A stretch of DNA of 47,953 nucleotides from Desulfatitalea sp. BRH_c12 (GCA_000961655.1 LADR01000068.1:1-47953), one strand, 5' to 3'. Positions 25,786-34,659 are shown, numbered from the stretch's first letter. The notes: a model not told the origin generated them from the sequence alone. Program-made: numbers and translations.

Positions 25786-28008
25786 TTACCTTGATATTTC
25801 CTTGAGCAGCCTCTCGGCATCTTTGTGCTGCGGGGACTTCACGAGCAGCGCTTCCAGGGTTGTGATGGCCGCATCCTTGTCGCCCTTCTGGTTCAGATAG
25901 AAGGCCAGGGTATAGGCATACTTCGGCTCCTGAGGGCTGATATCAGCGGCTATCCTGCACCAGGCCACCGCTTCGCCAATGCGGTCCTTGGCGGTGATGA
26001 TGCAGAGATTGTAGGCTGCCTGCGCCATCTGGGGATCGGTTTTGAACGCTTTTTTGAGATGCATCTCCGCCGCCGCAAGTTCGTTCTTCGCCGCCTTCAG
26101 AAGTCCCATGTTGAAGTTCACCGCGACGTTGTCGGGAGCCTGCGCGAGCGCTTTGCCCAGGGCGCCCTCCGCCTTTTCGTTCTCGCCCAGCCGGGCATAG
26201 GCAACGGAAGTGTTCACCATCGGCATGATGGCCTGCGGGTTCAGGACCAGGGCCATCTGATAGGATGTCACGGCGTTCTTCAACTCTCTTTGACCGAGCA
26301 GGTGGTTCCCCAAGTTGTAATGGGATGTCCACTGGTCGGGCCGAGCCGTTATTGAAGCAAGATACTCATCGTTGGCCGTCCTGAGCTGCGCCTGATAGGC
26401 CGGCGGCACAGCCAGATTTGGAAAAGCGGCGATCCCTGCAGCGGCCCGGACCCTGACCAGCCGGAACTCGTCTGCCGTTGCCATGACCAGCGTCTGAAGG
26501 CTTCCAGGCGTCGGTATGCTCCCCAGCGCCTGCACAGCGGCGCCTCGTACAAGCGGCGACGGGTCATGAGCCGCGCCGATCAGGGCATCCTGGACCTTCC
26601 CGTCCTGCGATGGCGGAATGAGCCTGATGAGCGAGGTGGCAAATATCTCGTCGTGCTTGGGATCGGCGATGTAGGCGATCATCTCGGTCAGTTTCGTCCA
26701 ATCGCGTTTGCGGGCGGCGTCGATGAGCGCCGCGCGTTTGAGCACCGGCGCCTGATAGTCCCGGGTACGCCATTGCCGTACGAACGTGTCGGCCCAGTGA
26801 GCATCCTTGTCCTGATGGCAGAGGTTACAGGCATTGGGCGAGTTGAAGGCCATGGTCGCTGCCGGCGTCGGCGGCAGCATCGAATGGTCGCTCCGGTTCA
26901 TCCGTGCAAAAGCGGTCATGGGCATGTGGCAGGAGATGCACTTGCTGCCCTCGCTCTGCGCCGGATGGTGCGTGTGCACGGCCGGATTTTTTACCTTGTC
27001 TTCGTGGCAGGGCATGCAGGCGTTGTTGAACATCTCCTTCTTGAACCGGTAGCGACCGCTGGAGGTGTGGCAATGCATGCAGTCGAGCTGGCCGGACTTT
27101 ACGCAGGGGCTCATGGCCCACGAGGTGAGCGTGTAGTTCTCGCCCAGGTCACGTCCATCGGGATAATAGTCGGGGTCCTCCAGGGTCATGAGGTCGAAGT
27201 GGTCATAGAACCGATCTTCGGGTCCGTATTGGAGGGTCAGCGGGCTGGCCTTGGCGTGGCAACCGGAACATAGATCGTTCCGTTGCGTTTTCGTCATCGT
27301 CCTGGTGCTGATGATGTGAAGTTCCAGCAGTGGTTGACCCTTGGGCGTCGACTTTGCAATCCGGTTATGCTCGGCCGAGGGGCCGTGGCAGGTCTCGCAG
27401 TTGATGCCGGGCTCGTTCCAGGTCGTCTGGTAGGTGAAGGTTTCCAAATTGTAGTTGGTCGAGAGCTGACTCACATGACAGCCGTAGCAGGCAGTGTTGA
27501 ACGTGTAAGGATATTCCCGCCAGTCCACCGCCTCGACCTGTTCTGCGCCCGGAAAGTGTCGTATGCCGCTGGCAGCGGTGTCGAACCACTCCTTCTTGTT
27601 GACATCATACGCTATAGGAAGGGTCTGGAGCCTTCCCTTGCTGAAAGGCGTGAGGAAGTAATAGACGTTCTTCCCGCCGAGAACTTGCTCGATCTTGAAT
27701 TTTTTCCTCTCCATCCGATCCGTCTTGAGCACGACGCCTTCATGAATTACGGCGCGATACTTCGCCTTTCCAATCGGAATATCTCTCTGATGAGGCGTAA
27801 GATTTTCCATTGCGAAGCTCGCCGAATACGGCTGCATGGCCAGGCCATGCATTGACGTGGACCAAAGCTGATGGAACCTCTCATGGCACTCACGGCAGCT
27901 TGCGGAACCGGCGTAAGAGGATTCCTTTCCCGCATCAGCGAACATTGGGATTGCAATAAGCAAGCACACGCCGGAAAAAATTGAAGCTATTTTCATTTTG
28001 ATGGTCAT
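25786..28008 (-). CDS. Octahaem cytochrome c with HEAT and TPR repeats
   Basis: A 740-residue periplasmic electron carrier. The signal peptide is at 1-26. Eight CxxCH haem sites are visible: CRECH (38), CYGCH (about 174), CETCH (202), CSGCH (246), CMHCH (310), CMPCH (330), CISCH (356) and CNLCH (393). Residues about 430-535 look like HEAT repeats (SPLVRGAAVQALGSIPTPGS, then RAAAGIAAFPNLA). Residues about 545-735 are TPR repeats (WTSHYNLGNHLLGQRELKNA, VAVNFNMGLLKAAKNELAAA). The N-terminal part is like cytochrome c554-type proteins with a cytochrome domain followed by TPRs. The TPR part suggests a protein partner. It shows no catalytic motif that I can name. Its link to the sulfatase genes is by position only. 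Confidence 0.92.
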   Translation of the reverse strand: MTIKMKIASIFSGVCLLIAIPMFADAGKESSYAGSASCRECHERFHQLWSTSMHGLAMQPYSASFAMENLTPHQRDIPIGKAKYRAVIHEGVVLKTDRMERKKFKIEQVLGGKNVYYFLTPFSKGRLQTLPIAYDVNKKEWFDTAASGIRHFPGAEQVEAVDWREYPYTFNTACYGCHVSQLSTNYNLETFTYQTTWNEPGINCETCHGPSAEHNRIAKSTPKGQPLLELHIISTRTMTKTQRNDLCSGCHAKASPLTLQYGPEDRFYDHFDLMTLEDPDYYPDGRDLGENYTLTSWAMSPCVKSGQLDCMHCHTSSGRYRFKKEMFNNACMPCHEDKVKNPAVHTHHPAQSEGSKCISCHMPMTAFARMNRSDHSMLPPTPAATMAFNSPNACNLCHQDKDAHWADTFVRQWRTRDYQAPVLKRAALIDAARKRDWTKLTEMIAYIADPKHDEIFATSLIRLIPPSQDGKVQDALIGAAHDPSPLVRGAAVQALGSIPTPGSLQTLVMATADEFRLVRVRAAAGIAAFPNLAVPPAYQAQLRTANDEYLASITARPDQWTSHYNLGNHLLGQRELKNAVTSYQMALVLNPQAIMPMVNTSVAYARLGENEKAEGALGKALAQAPDNVAVNFNMGLLKAAKNELAAAEMHLKKAFKTDPQMAQAAYNLCIITAKDRIGEAVAWCRIAADISPQEPKYAYTLAFYLNQKGDKDAAITTLEALLVKSPQHKDAERLLKEISR

Positions 28009-28096
28009 TCATAGTCCCCAATGACAAAGCGCTTGAGTGTATTCAAGTCCGGGCACACACACCATGAGCAAAGACATCGACAGTTGAAAAACGCAT

Positions 28097-28119
28097 CGGG
28101 GCGATCTACCCCGCCCTAT
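28097..28119 (-). repeat. TAG-headed hairpin, REP-like copy 7, overlapping a stop codon
   Basis: CGGGG-(7 bases)-CCCCG, or shifted GGGCG/CGCCC, follows a minus-strand head ATAG. The TAG is the stop of the SYLF pseudogene. Confidence 0.45.
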
Positions 28120-28528
28120 TTGATGGGTTCAAAATGGAACTTCTGGCCGCACGCGCTTGCTTCAGCCATAAGGCCGCCCAAAGCGTGAACGAACACGGCC
28201 ATGCCCTTATGGTAACTCGTTCTGGCTTGAGCGCCCGTTGCCGGGCCGGCGCTGACTCCGGCTGTAATCCCTTCGGTGCCGGCTTTCGCCTGAGCACCGG
28301 CGGTGATGGCAACGGCAGACACACCGGAACGCGAAGCCGCCCCTGGTGAATTCATCATAGGCGCGTTTGTCCTCGAAGAAAATCATCTGACTGAATGCCT
28401 GACCGCCGATCTGAATGCCGATGGACCCCTTTACCATCTTCACCGTCCCGGTGACCTTGCCCTGCGCATATCGGCGCGCCAGCGCCTACCGCGATGCTGA
28501 GCAGGCTGTGTACGACTTTACTTCTCAT
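28116..28528 (-). pseudogene. Broken SYLF (YSC84-type) protein gene with a foreign signal-peptide head
   Basis: Three reading frames carry one protein in pieces. From the ATG at 28528 the head reads MRSKVVHSLLSIAVGAGAP, which resembles the head of the Ser-type sulfatase at 43540 (MKSKAVHSMLGLAIGTACAA). A second frame takes over near 28470: GTVKMVKGSIGIQIGGQAF, then SQMIFFEDKRAYDEFTRGGF. Near 28340 a shift leads to the third frame: SGVSAVAITAGAQAKAGTEG to YHKGMAVFVHALGGLMAEA and GQKFHFEPIK, the typical YSC84 tail. The N-terminal half of the SYLF domain is missing. SYLF proteins bind lipids, and bacterial ones are exported. The gene cannot make a full product unless both shifts are read through, so I call it a pseudogene. 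Confidence 0.8.
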
Positions 28529-28542
28529 AATAAAATACTTCC

Positions 28543-28593
28543 TTATTGGATTTTCACGAACTCAATGGAAAAAGTTGTTGCGAGTTGAATAGA
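28543..28593 (-). pseudogene. C-terminal remnant of a second copy of the small protein at 43555
   Basis: On the minus strand the frame reads ATTFSIEFVKIQ then TAA, 15 bases before the SYLF pseudogene head. The intact protein at 43555-43863 ends KATFSIEFVRAK, 14 bases before the Ser-type sulfatase start. So the same gene border occurs twice. Only about the last 17 residues are recognisable here; upstream similarity fades. Confidence 0.55.
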
Positions 28594-28644
28594 TTTTGAA
28601 CGTAAGGTCAATTCCGGCGGCGTTCTTTCGATTCGGCTTACGCC

Positions 28645-29496
28645 TTAGAACCTGAATACCGCTCCGACCACCGGGCCCGTGAAGCTCAACTTCTGAATGA
28701 ACGCGTCATCATCGTCGGCATCGAATTCCAGGTGGCGGTAGCCCACGGCGATGTCCCAGGAATTGAAAGCATAGGCCAGGGCCGAAAAAACCTGCCAGGT
28801 GAGTTCGCAATCCCCTGCGCCGATATCGGCATAGTACGGAATGAACCAGTGGCTCTTGCCCAGCATGATCTGCCCCCTGACGCCTACGATCCCATTCCAT
28901 ACATCCTCATCTTCGGTAATGTTGCCTCGACGGTCGAAAGTTTGTCCCCCCCCAGGGCCTGCAACGTCGGCGGAGAGTTTCCAATCCGTATCGGCTTCCA
29001 GCCACAAATAGCGTGCCCCGGCGACAAGATCGGTTTTCAGAATTTGTCCATCGATGACCCGGTAGCCCCCTGCAAAGGTCGTTACAAAGCCCTTCATCCC
29101 CACCTCTGTCCCGGCATCCAGGGAGGTGCTCACAAGATCCCCACCGAAATTGATGTTTTTTACCGCACTTTCCGAGGAGGAGAGGTCCAGATAGGTAAAA
29201 TCAGCCACGAAAGACCATTCTCCTTTGCGGACCCCAGCGGTCAACAGCACGGCCAGATCCAGGTTTTCAAGCCAATCATCTGGATATACTTTGATCTCGG
29301 GGCTTCCGCTCGACCCATTCGGAAGCGCAGTATATCTCAGTTCGCTGTCGATGGTCGGGAACCAAATGTACGGTTGGATCATGAAGCTCCACCTGTCCTC
29401 ATGATTGCCCGCCAAGGAGGTAATGGCAATGAGCATTACTGCTATAAATACTGCACAGGGTAAAATTTTTTGCATTTTGGGATAATATCTCTTCAT
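28645..29496 (-). CDS. Outer-membrane beta-barrel protein (OmpW-like layout)
   Basis: About 283 residues. The signal peptide MKRYYPKMQKILPCAVFIAV...SLAG is followed by alternating strands: WSFMIQPYIWFPTIDSELRY, WSFVADFTYLDLSSSESAV, GFVTTFAGGYRVIDG, TDLVAGARYLWLEADTDWKL, GIVGVRGQIMLGKSHWFIPY and SWDIAVGYRHLEFDADD. It ends VVGAVFRF with a terminal Phe, the classic outer-membrane signal. About eight to ten strands are likely. The start at 29496 leads straight into the signal peptide; the frame is open to 29535 without a ribosome site. A remnant of a related barrel lies on the plus strand at 46848. Function unknown. Confidence 0.8.
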   Translation of the reverse strand: MKRYYPKMQKILPCAVFIAVMLIAITSLAGNHEDRWSFMIQPYIWFPTIDSELRYTALPNGSSGSPEIKVYPDDWLENLDLAVLLTAGVRKGEWSFVADFTYLDLSSSESAVKNINFGGDLVSTSLDAGTEVGMKGFVTTFAGGYRVIDGQILKTDLVAGARYLWLEADTDWKLSADVAGPGGGQTFDRRGNITEDEDVWNGIVGVRGQIMLGKSHWFIPYYADIGAGDCELTWQVFSALAYAFNSWDIAVGYRHLEFDADDDDAFIQKLSFTGPVVGAVFRF

Positions 29497-29652
29497 GATA
29501 CATTTACCCTTGTCTATATTAGAAGTTGTGTTCATTTAACTGGCCGACCTTCTTCATCGATTGGCATGTCAACCTTTCTGGATAGTTGAGGTGCAAGATA
29601 TTTTGAGGCAGACAAAAGGCGATACCTTCCAGGTCAAAACCCAAAATTCCTC

Positions 29653-29874
29653 TTAATCTGTATGATTTTCTACAATTTGCTTCTTCAATTTTTTATATTC
29701 ATCTTCTGTGATGATTCCATCTTGGCGGGCCTTGTCCAAATCCATCAATTCCTGACCTAGCGTAGTTTGAGGCGCCTGCTTGACTTGCGTGGTGCTGCCG
29801 CAACCACCCAGAAGAGAACCAAGACCAATCAAAGAGACCATTACGACAACTGCTAATTTTTTCATTTTTCGCAT
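29653..29874 (-). CDS. Small SHOCT-domain lipoprotein
   Basis: A 73-residue lipoprotein with signal MRKMKKLAVVVMVSLIGLGS, lipobox LGGC, and a short C-terminal SHOCT motif (DLDKARQDGIITEDEYKKLK). SHOCT modules often sit at protein ends and may mediate oligomer contacts; no clear function is known. Two starts (29874 and 29865) are both possible; AAGGA suits the second slightly better. A possible sigma-54 site lies at 29962-29976. Confidence 0.8.
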   Translation of the reverse strand: MRKMKKLAVVVMVSLIGLGSLLGGCGSTTQVKQAPQTTLGQELMDLDKARQDGIITEDEYKKLKKQIVENHTD

Positions 29875-29961
29875 CCTTTCCTCAACTAAAGTGTGGATTT
29901 AAAGCCATGCTGCAAAGGCTATGGTAAAATGAGATGATGAGTTATGTTCACTCTGGGTTAT

Positions 29962-29976
29962 GCATATTTACAGCCA
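29962..29976 (-). promoter_or_regulatory. Candidate sigma-54 (-24/-12) promoter upstream of the SHOCT gene
   Basis: On the minus strand TGGCTGTAAATATGC, followed by A. The invariant GG and GC are exactly ten bases apart, and the halves fit TGGC and TGCA. It lies about 90 bases before the SHOCT start. A sigma-54 activator is encoded at 44.4-46.4 kb. One such match can occur by chance. Confidence 0.35.
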
Positions 29977-30023
29977 TCAATGCGGCGCGGGATCCTTTTT
30001 GCCGCCCACAAGCGATGGCTGTC

Positions 30024-31964
30024 TCAGTCCCGGCTTGTCGACTCATTATCCTGCTCCGCGTTTTCGTTCAGATGTACCATCAATATCCGGCGCACTTCCT
30101 CGATTGCCAGCGGGTGCCCCTGACAGGAGTGTTCGCTGCGCACGATGAACTCCGATGCCAAATACGTCACATGGGCGCTCTTGTAGGCCACGACCCCGTC
30201 ATGGCCTTCCGGCGGCGTTTCATCTCCTTTGATGGCAATGATGGAATGCCCCTTGATTCCCGGCGCCAGAGGCATTTCCGCCAGTGCAAGCAATCCCGGA
30301 TTTTTCGGAGACATGCTGTCGAGGCTGGTACGGATGTGGCCCTCTTCTCCAGGCATGCCTTTGCCTTTGCCGAACTTGGCCGTCAGGGTAAAGAACTGGG
30401 TGGTTGCCTGCAACAGGTTGAGCGGCAGAGTGACAATCTTTTTCACGAGACGGACGACATAATCTTTGGCAAGATAACTGCCCCTGTGAGGCGTGGAAAT
30501 AAAAACCACACGTTTTACGAAAGGCAACGCCTCATAGACCAGGTATCGGTTTATCGTCTCCCTTTCGGCCTGGGTCAGTTCAAGCTCTTGCATCCTTTTG
30601 TGTGTTGCCGCCTGCACGATGCCATCGCTTGTGTTGACCGCCGTCAGCTTCGTCAAAAGGCCCCCCTGGCTGTGCCCGACGATAACCATCTGTTGAAGTG
30701 CCGGGTCCTTTGATTCCGGATCAAGATTCGTCAGTGTCTCGGACAGAGATTCACGCAAGTGAACAGCGGAAAAGGGGATGGGTTTACCGCTGTCATAAAT
30801 GTAGAACCAGAATTGATAGCGTTTGCGCAAGTCACTGTCCGACCGCAGGGTGTTGAACATTTCGGCCCACCATACAGGGCTGCTGAATGTCCCGTGCACG
30901 AAGACAACGGGGATTCTGCCCGGACTGTAGGGCTGCAGCGGGTATACCCCGTTTTCTAAAAATTCGCGGCCCGTCAAAAATTGGAGTTTTCCCAACTTCC
31001 AGATAAACGGCTGATTGAGAGAATGTGCAAGCTGGGCGGTCAGATCCTCCTCAAGGGGAATTTTCAGGCCGTTGACGGTGATTTCATTTTGATCATAAGA
31101 GGAGTACAGTTCCATCCGAGCAAGGCATGTGCCTTCTTGAATATCACGGATATCCCCGCTCACTCTCAAAAACAGGGTGCCGGGGTACTCCCGGCCCACC
31201 GGTGCGTTCTCAGCGCGCCGTTCAACGGCGATGAACGGCGCACCTAGTCCCGGCCGCCGGTCCCTGACGCTCAGTCCCGTGACATCCAGTTCGTCGGCTG
31301 CTACAAATTTTTGAATTGTTTTCAATTCATAAGGAAAATTTGAATTGTCGATTGCAATCGATATGGCGCCCACCGGAAGCTGTCGCACGCCGGGTTCAAA
31401 CTCTTCAGGCTTGTTTTCGCTGATGTCCAATCCATGCGCCAGCGCAGTGTTGTACAGATCGCAAGCCACCCGAAATCGCCGGTCATAGGGGCTTGGAAGC
31501 TCGCCGCGGTCACCGAGCAGAAAGAAATAAGCGTAAACAGCGCTGGATAGATAGTAGGGCCGGGCCGCTTGTTCGGGGTAATCATAATCGAAGCCGGTGC
31601 GCTTTTTTTCTCCAATGAGATAGGACAATTCGGAAAGGGCATACAGAAGATCCCTGCGCTCGTCTTTACAGGCTATATTGTGGAGGAATGACAGGACTTC
31701 GTCAGGATTCTGCTCGAATCGTTCTTTCAAAAAATAGCGGTTCAGCACGATCGCCGACGCATCGCTGTATGTGTCCTCCTTCAGCACAGACACATTTATC
31801 TTCTCGTAAGTCCCCCGTATCCCTGCCTCGCGTGTTCCGATCGGCGTGGCGCAGCCCGTCATGATCAGTGCGAGTAACAAGACTGATGGTATAAGTTTGT
31901 AAATGCACACAACGGAAGCAGTGTTGCCTTTATTAAATATTCTATAATGCCTGTAATGAGCCAT
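30024..31964 (-). CDS. Lipase-like alpha/beta hydrolase lipoprotein, large
   Basis: A 646-residue envelope protein. The signal ends LIMTGC (lipidated Cys near 38). The first half (about 40-330) is an extension I cannot assign. The second half is an alpha/beta hydrolase: PVVFVHGTFSSPVWWAEMFN (oxyanion region), VIVGHSQGGLLTKLTA with the nucleophile Ser in GHSQG, VVFISTPHRGSYLA, and an acidic/His pair likely in the C-terminal third (GHDGVVAYKSAH). It resembles triacylglycerol lipases and esterase lipoproteins of delta-proteobacteria. It starts 23 bases after the DUF4105 gene. Codons are visibly richer in A/T here than in the left part of the window. Substrate not known. Confidence 0.85.
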   Translation of the reverse strand: MAHYRHYRIFNKGNTASVVCIYKLIPSVLLLALIMTGCATPIGTREAGIRGTYEKINVSVLKEDTYSDASAIVLNRYFLKERFEQNPDEVLSFLHNIACKDERRDLLYALSELSYLIGEKKRTGFDYDYPEQAARPYYLSSAVYAYFFLLGDRGELPSPYDRRFRVACDLYNTALAHGLDISENKPEEFEPGVRQLPVGAISIAIDNSNFPYELKTIQKFVAADELDVTGLSVRDRRPGLGAPFIAVERRAENAPVGREYPGTLFLRVSGDIRDIQEGTCLARMELYSSYDQNEITVNGLKIPLEEDLTAQLAHSLNQPFIWKLGKLQFLTGREFLENGVYPLQPYSPGRIPVVFVHGTFSSPVWWAEMFNTLRSDSDLRKRYQFWFYIYDSGKPIPFSAVHLRESLSETLTNLDPESKDPALQQMVIVGHSQGGLLTKLTAVNTSDGIVQAATHKRMQELELTQAERETINRYLVYEALPFVKRVVFISTPHRGSYLAKDYVVRLVKKIVTLPLNLLQATTQFFTLTAKFGKGKGMPGEEGHIRTSLDSMSPKNPGLLALAEMPLAPGIKGHSIIAIKGDETPPEGHDGVVAYKSAHVTYLASEFIVRSEHSCQGHPLAIEEVRRILMVHLNENAEQDNESTSRD

Positions 31965-31987
31965 GGCCTTTCACCCTTTGTGCTTCC

Positions 31988-32989
31988 TCATTCTTGAAAT
32001 TGATAGTCCATACCTGCAAGCCCCTCCCGTATGCGCTTGGAGAAGTCGGGATCCTGCCCAGCTGCCAGCGCCCGGATGTTGATGATGCTATTATGCTTGA
32101 GCTGCTCAAACGGCAGTGAATTGTCAAGAGAGCCCACTTCATAGGCGAGCTCATCAATGTATCCGTTGGCCAAAATGCGCCAGTCCCATATTACTTTTCC
32201 GACATATGGACGAGTGTGGCCGCGGATCTGCGTGGTGCAGTTGCCGGTCAAAGCGTTGTACCACTGGGGCTCTGCTGCAAGATTGTTAATGTACTGTATG
32301 TAGTCCTGAAGAATCAGGCGGGCGGTTTCCGACGTTAATCCCTGTACCCGGTAAAGGTAAACGGTCTCCCCCTGCCTGTAGTTGGTGCGGAGCCGCACGA
32401 GGTCGCGCTCGTCTGCGACCACGTAAATCAGTTCATACTGACGGAAAAGCCCTTTGATGCTCGAATAAGATTCCCCGATTTCTTTGCGTGTTTCGATTGA
32501 GATGCAAAGGTAGCTGCCATCATCGAATCCGAAACTGATCAGGGTATGCACGATAGCCTTAAAACCCCAGTCGGACAGGAAAAGATCGATGCTGCGCAGT
32601 TTGGACACATCAACCACTTTGTCATAATATCGGACTTCGTAATCTGCTTCACTGCGGTACTCGATATTGCGGACGTTATGAATGGTTGTTTTTCCATTCT
32701 GCATGGTTGCATGAGGCAGGCGTGCAACATCCGGTTGCCAGCTGCGATCGTTGGACGGTAAATTGGAATTCCACACTAAAATTACGATGGCAAACAGCGC
32801 GGTGAAGATCAGTGCCCCCATTTTCTTGGAGCGAACCAGCAGCAGCGCGCCGGCGCAGGCCAGTGGAAAAAGCACCGCCCCCGGGATTCGCAGCAAGGCG
32901 GTATCACAGGAATAGTAAATCGCCATCGAGCCCCAGGCCACCAAGGCTGCAACCAAGACGGAAAACACTGTGATCTTGATTGTTCTCAT
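31988..32989 (-). CDS. Membrane protein with a DUF4105 (Lnb-type) domain
   Basis: A 333-residue protein with about three membrane helices in the first 75 residues (ITVFSVLVAALVAWGSMAIY and others), then a large soluble domain. The DUF4105 features are kept: VHTLISFGFDDGSYLCISIE with the conserved His, RKEIGESYSSIKGLFRQYEL, ERDLVRLRTNYRQGETVYLY, and WYNALTGNCTTQIR with the conserved Cys. The same domain is the periplasmic catalytic unit of Lnb, which moves an acyl chain within lipoproteins; here the His and Cys are present, so an acyl-transfer or ester-handling activity is possible. It lies directly before a lipase gene. No clear ribosome site is seen. Confidence 0.83.
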   Translation of the reverse strand: MRTIKITVFSVLVAALVAWGSMAIYYSCDTALLRIPGAVLFPLACAGALLLVRSKKMGALIFTALFAIVILVWNSNLPSNDRSWQPDVARLPHATMQNGKTTIHNVRNIEYRSEADYEVRYYDKVVDVSKLRSIDLFLSDWGFKAIVHTLISFGFDDGSYLCISIETRKEIGESYSSIKGLFRQYELIYVVADERDLVRLRTNYRQGETVYLYRVQGLTSETARLILQDYIQYINNLAAEPQWYNALTGNCTTQIRGHTRPYVGKVIWDWRILANGYIDELAYEVGSLDNSLPFEQLKHNSIINIRALAAGQDPDFSKRIREGLAGMDYQFQE

Positions 32990-32999
32990 AAACTAAGCT

Positions 33000-33366
33000 G
33001 CCGTTTCTGCAATCTTTCCGTTGGTGTCTTTGCCATTCGATTCCGAATGAAATACCAGGTAGCGAGAATCGTACCAGGATACCTCGGAGCCTGCTTATCG
33101 GGCGTATAGTCTTGGAATAAGGGTAAATAGACGAATTATGCCGCGGACCGTGAGGGTCTGGAAGAAAATGATTGTCGAAATAGCGGCAACCCGACGTTCT
33201 ATCGTCATCATTGGCAGGTTGCCCTGAATCAGCGTCATTGCATTTCGATGCTAAAGTAGCGCACCTTTGCCCGATACAGCCGGATGACAACGCCAAGTTC
33301 AATCGAACGCTTCGCGTCCATTAACTGCCTCGATGACATCGATGTCGCCCGGATTTTCTCCTCTTG
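33000..33366. other. Gene-free gap between DUF4105 and lipase genes
   Basis: About 365 bases. No coding region is supported; open frames are short and without features. No strong promoter or hairpin stood out. Confidence 0.5.
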
Positions 33367-34659
33367 TTATTGTTTGCTAAAACTCTCTTTCAATATCCGG
33401 TTGTAGTAATCTATAAATGTTTGACTGAAGATAATGCTGCCGTGATCTTCATCAAACCCATACACCTGGGTCGCATCGTCTTGAGCCCGGTAATCAAGCT
33501 CGCTTGAAAGCTCGACCGTGCCGTCGTTGTTCTTTAGCAGGAGCTGGCAGTCTCCGCGGTAGCTGAACAGGAGATGGTATTTTAAATAATCAGGAAATTT
33601 ATTATCGAAAATATTTCGAATGAATGGGCTCTCCGGCACCATGTCATGCCAGCTGGGAATGGCGGCAGGGGCTCTCTCGGCGCCCTTTGCCGTAAGCCGG
33701 TGGCCGTTCCAGGGGGTAGAAATGGAAACAAACAATCTTATGTAATTTTGCTTGTCGTCATAGATATTTTTCATTATAAAGGAGCGGGCTACCAGACCCC
33801 CCATGCTTTGGGCGGTTACATAAAGCGTTTTAAACCGATATTCCTGGTGGATTCTTTTAATTATTTCATTCAATACAAATCCGGTTTTATCCAGGCGAAC
33901 TCCCGAAGGATAGTAGTAGAACCACGGCTGAAACTTTTTTCGATCCATCTGCGCGATCATTTTTTTCCAGCCCTCAGGTGACCCTAATGCGCCATGTATG
34001 AATATAACCGGAATTTTTTTGGGATCGTATGGATCCAGAAAGTAGACACCGACGCCGAAATCCCGCAGAAAGGTCAGCGGCTTCCAGTAACCGATGGAAC
34101 CATTTGCAGGGGCAAATATTTTGTCATCCAGGCTGCAGATCTGTCCGATCTTTACAAAATTCGATCGGCTGATTTTCCCCGCATCGACCGTTGCGGAAAA
34201 GCCTGGTAAAAACTGTTCTGCACTCGCAAGGCGAAAATCGAGGTTCAGAAAAGTATTTTTAGTGGTTGTCGCCCCTTCTTTTGGCGACATAACAATCGCA
34301 TCCGGTGCGCCGTAATATCCGACCTTCTCTCCCGGATCATGAGAAAAATTGTCGTTCAGGTCCTCAAAGGCTGCAATAAAATAGGTGCCGTACGACCTAT
34401 AAAATGTAAAATGTCCCGTCTCTGTTGCTATCGTGCATGCAACGATTTCATTCTTTCCTTCCTTTTGGGAATACAGCATGACCACAATGGCTCCCATGGG
34501 AGGTGCAGGTATGTTGATTTTACCCGCCAGGCCATAGGTCTGTTCAATTTCGGCACTTTCTTTTTTTAAATCCCTGAAGGTACCACAGCCTGATAAAAAG
34601 ATTACCAAGCAGAAAATCAACACCCGATTTCCCTTGCACGTGGTAAGGGTTTTCTTCAT
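33367..34659 (-). CDS. Lipase-like alpha/beta hydrolase lipoprotein, smaller
   Basis: A 430-residue lipoprotein. The signal ends IFLSGC (Cys near 25). The first part (about 45-180) is a beta-rich N-terminal domain (AGKINIPAPPMGAIVVMLYS, YFIAAFEDLNDNFSHDPGEK). Then comes an alpha/beta hydrolase: PVIFIHGALGSPEGWKKMIA, LYVTAQSMGGLVARSFIM with the nucleophile in AQSMGG (family GHSMGG with the His replaced by Gln), VSISTPWNGHRLTA, and a late DEDHGSIIF with the likely catalytic His. It is related in layout to the larger lipase at 30024. GGAGA precedes the ATG. The region is clearly A/T-richer than the housekeeping part, which may mark transfer. Confidence 0.85.
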   Translation of the reverse strand: MKKTLTTCKGNRVLIFCLVIFLSGCGTFRDLKKESAEIEQTYGLAGKINIPAPPMGAIVVMLYSQKEGKNEIVACTIATETGHFTFYRSYGTYFIAAFEDLNDNFSHDPGEKVGYYGAPDAIVMSPKEGATTTKNTFLNLDFRLASAEQFLPGFSATVDAGKISRSNFVKIGQICSLDDKIFAPANGSIGYWKPLTFLRDFGVGVYFLDPYDPKKIPVIFIHGALGSPEGWKKMIAQMDRKKFQPWFYYYPSGVRLDKTGFVLNEIIKRIHQEYRFKTLYVTAQSMGGLVARSFIMKNIYDDKQNYIRLFVSISTPWNGHRLTAKGAERAPAAIPSWHDMVPESPFIRNIFDNKFPDYLKYHLLFSYRGDCQLLLKNNDGTVELSSELDYRAQDDATQVYGFDEDHGSIIFSQTFIDYYNRILKESFSKQ

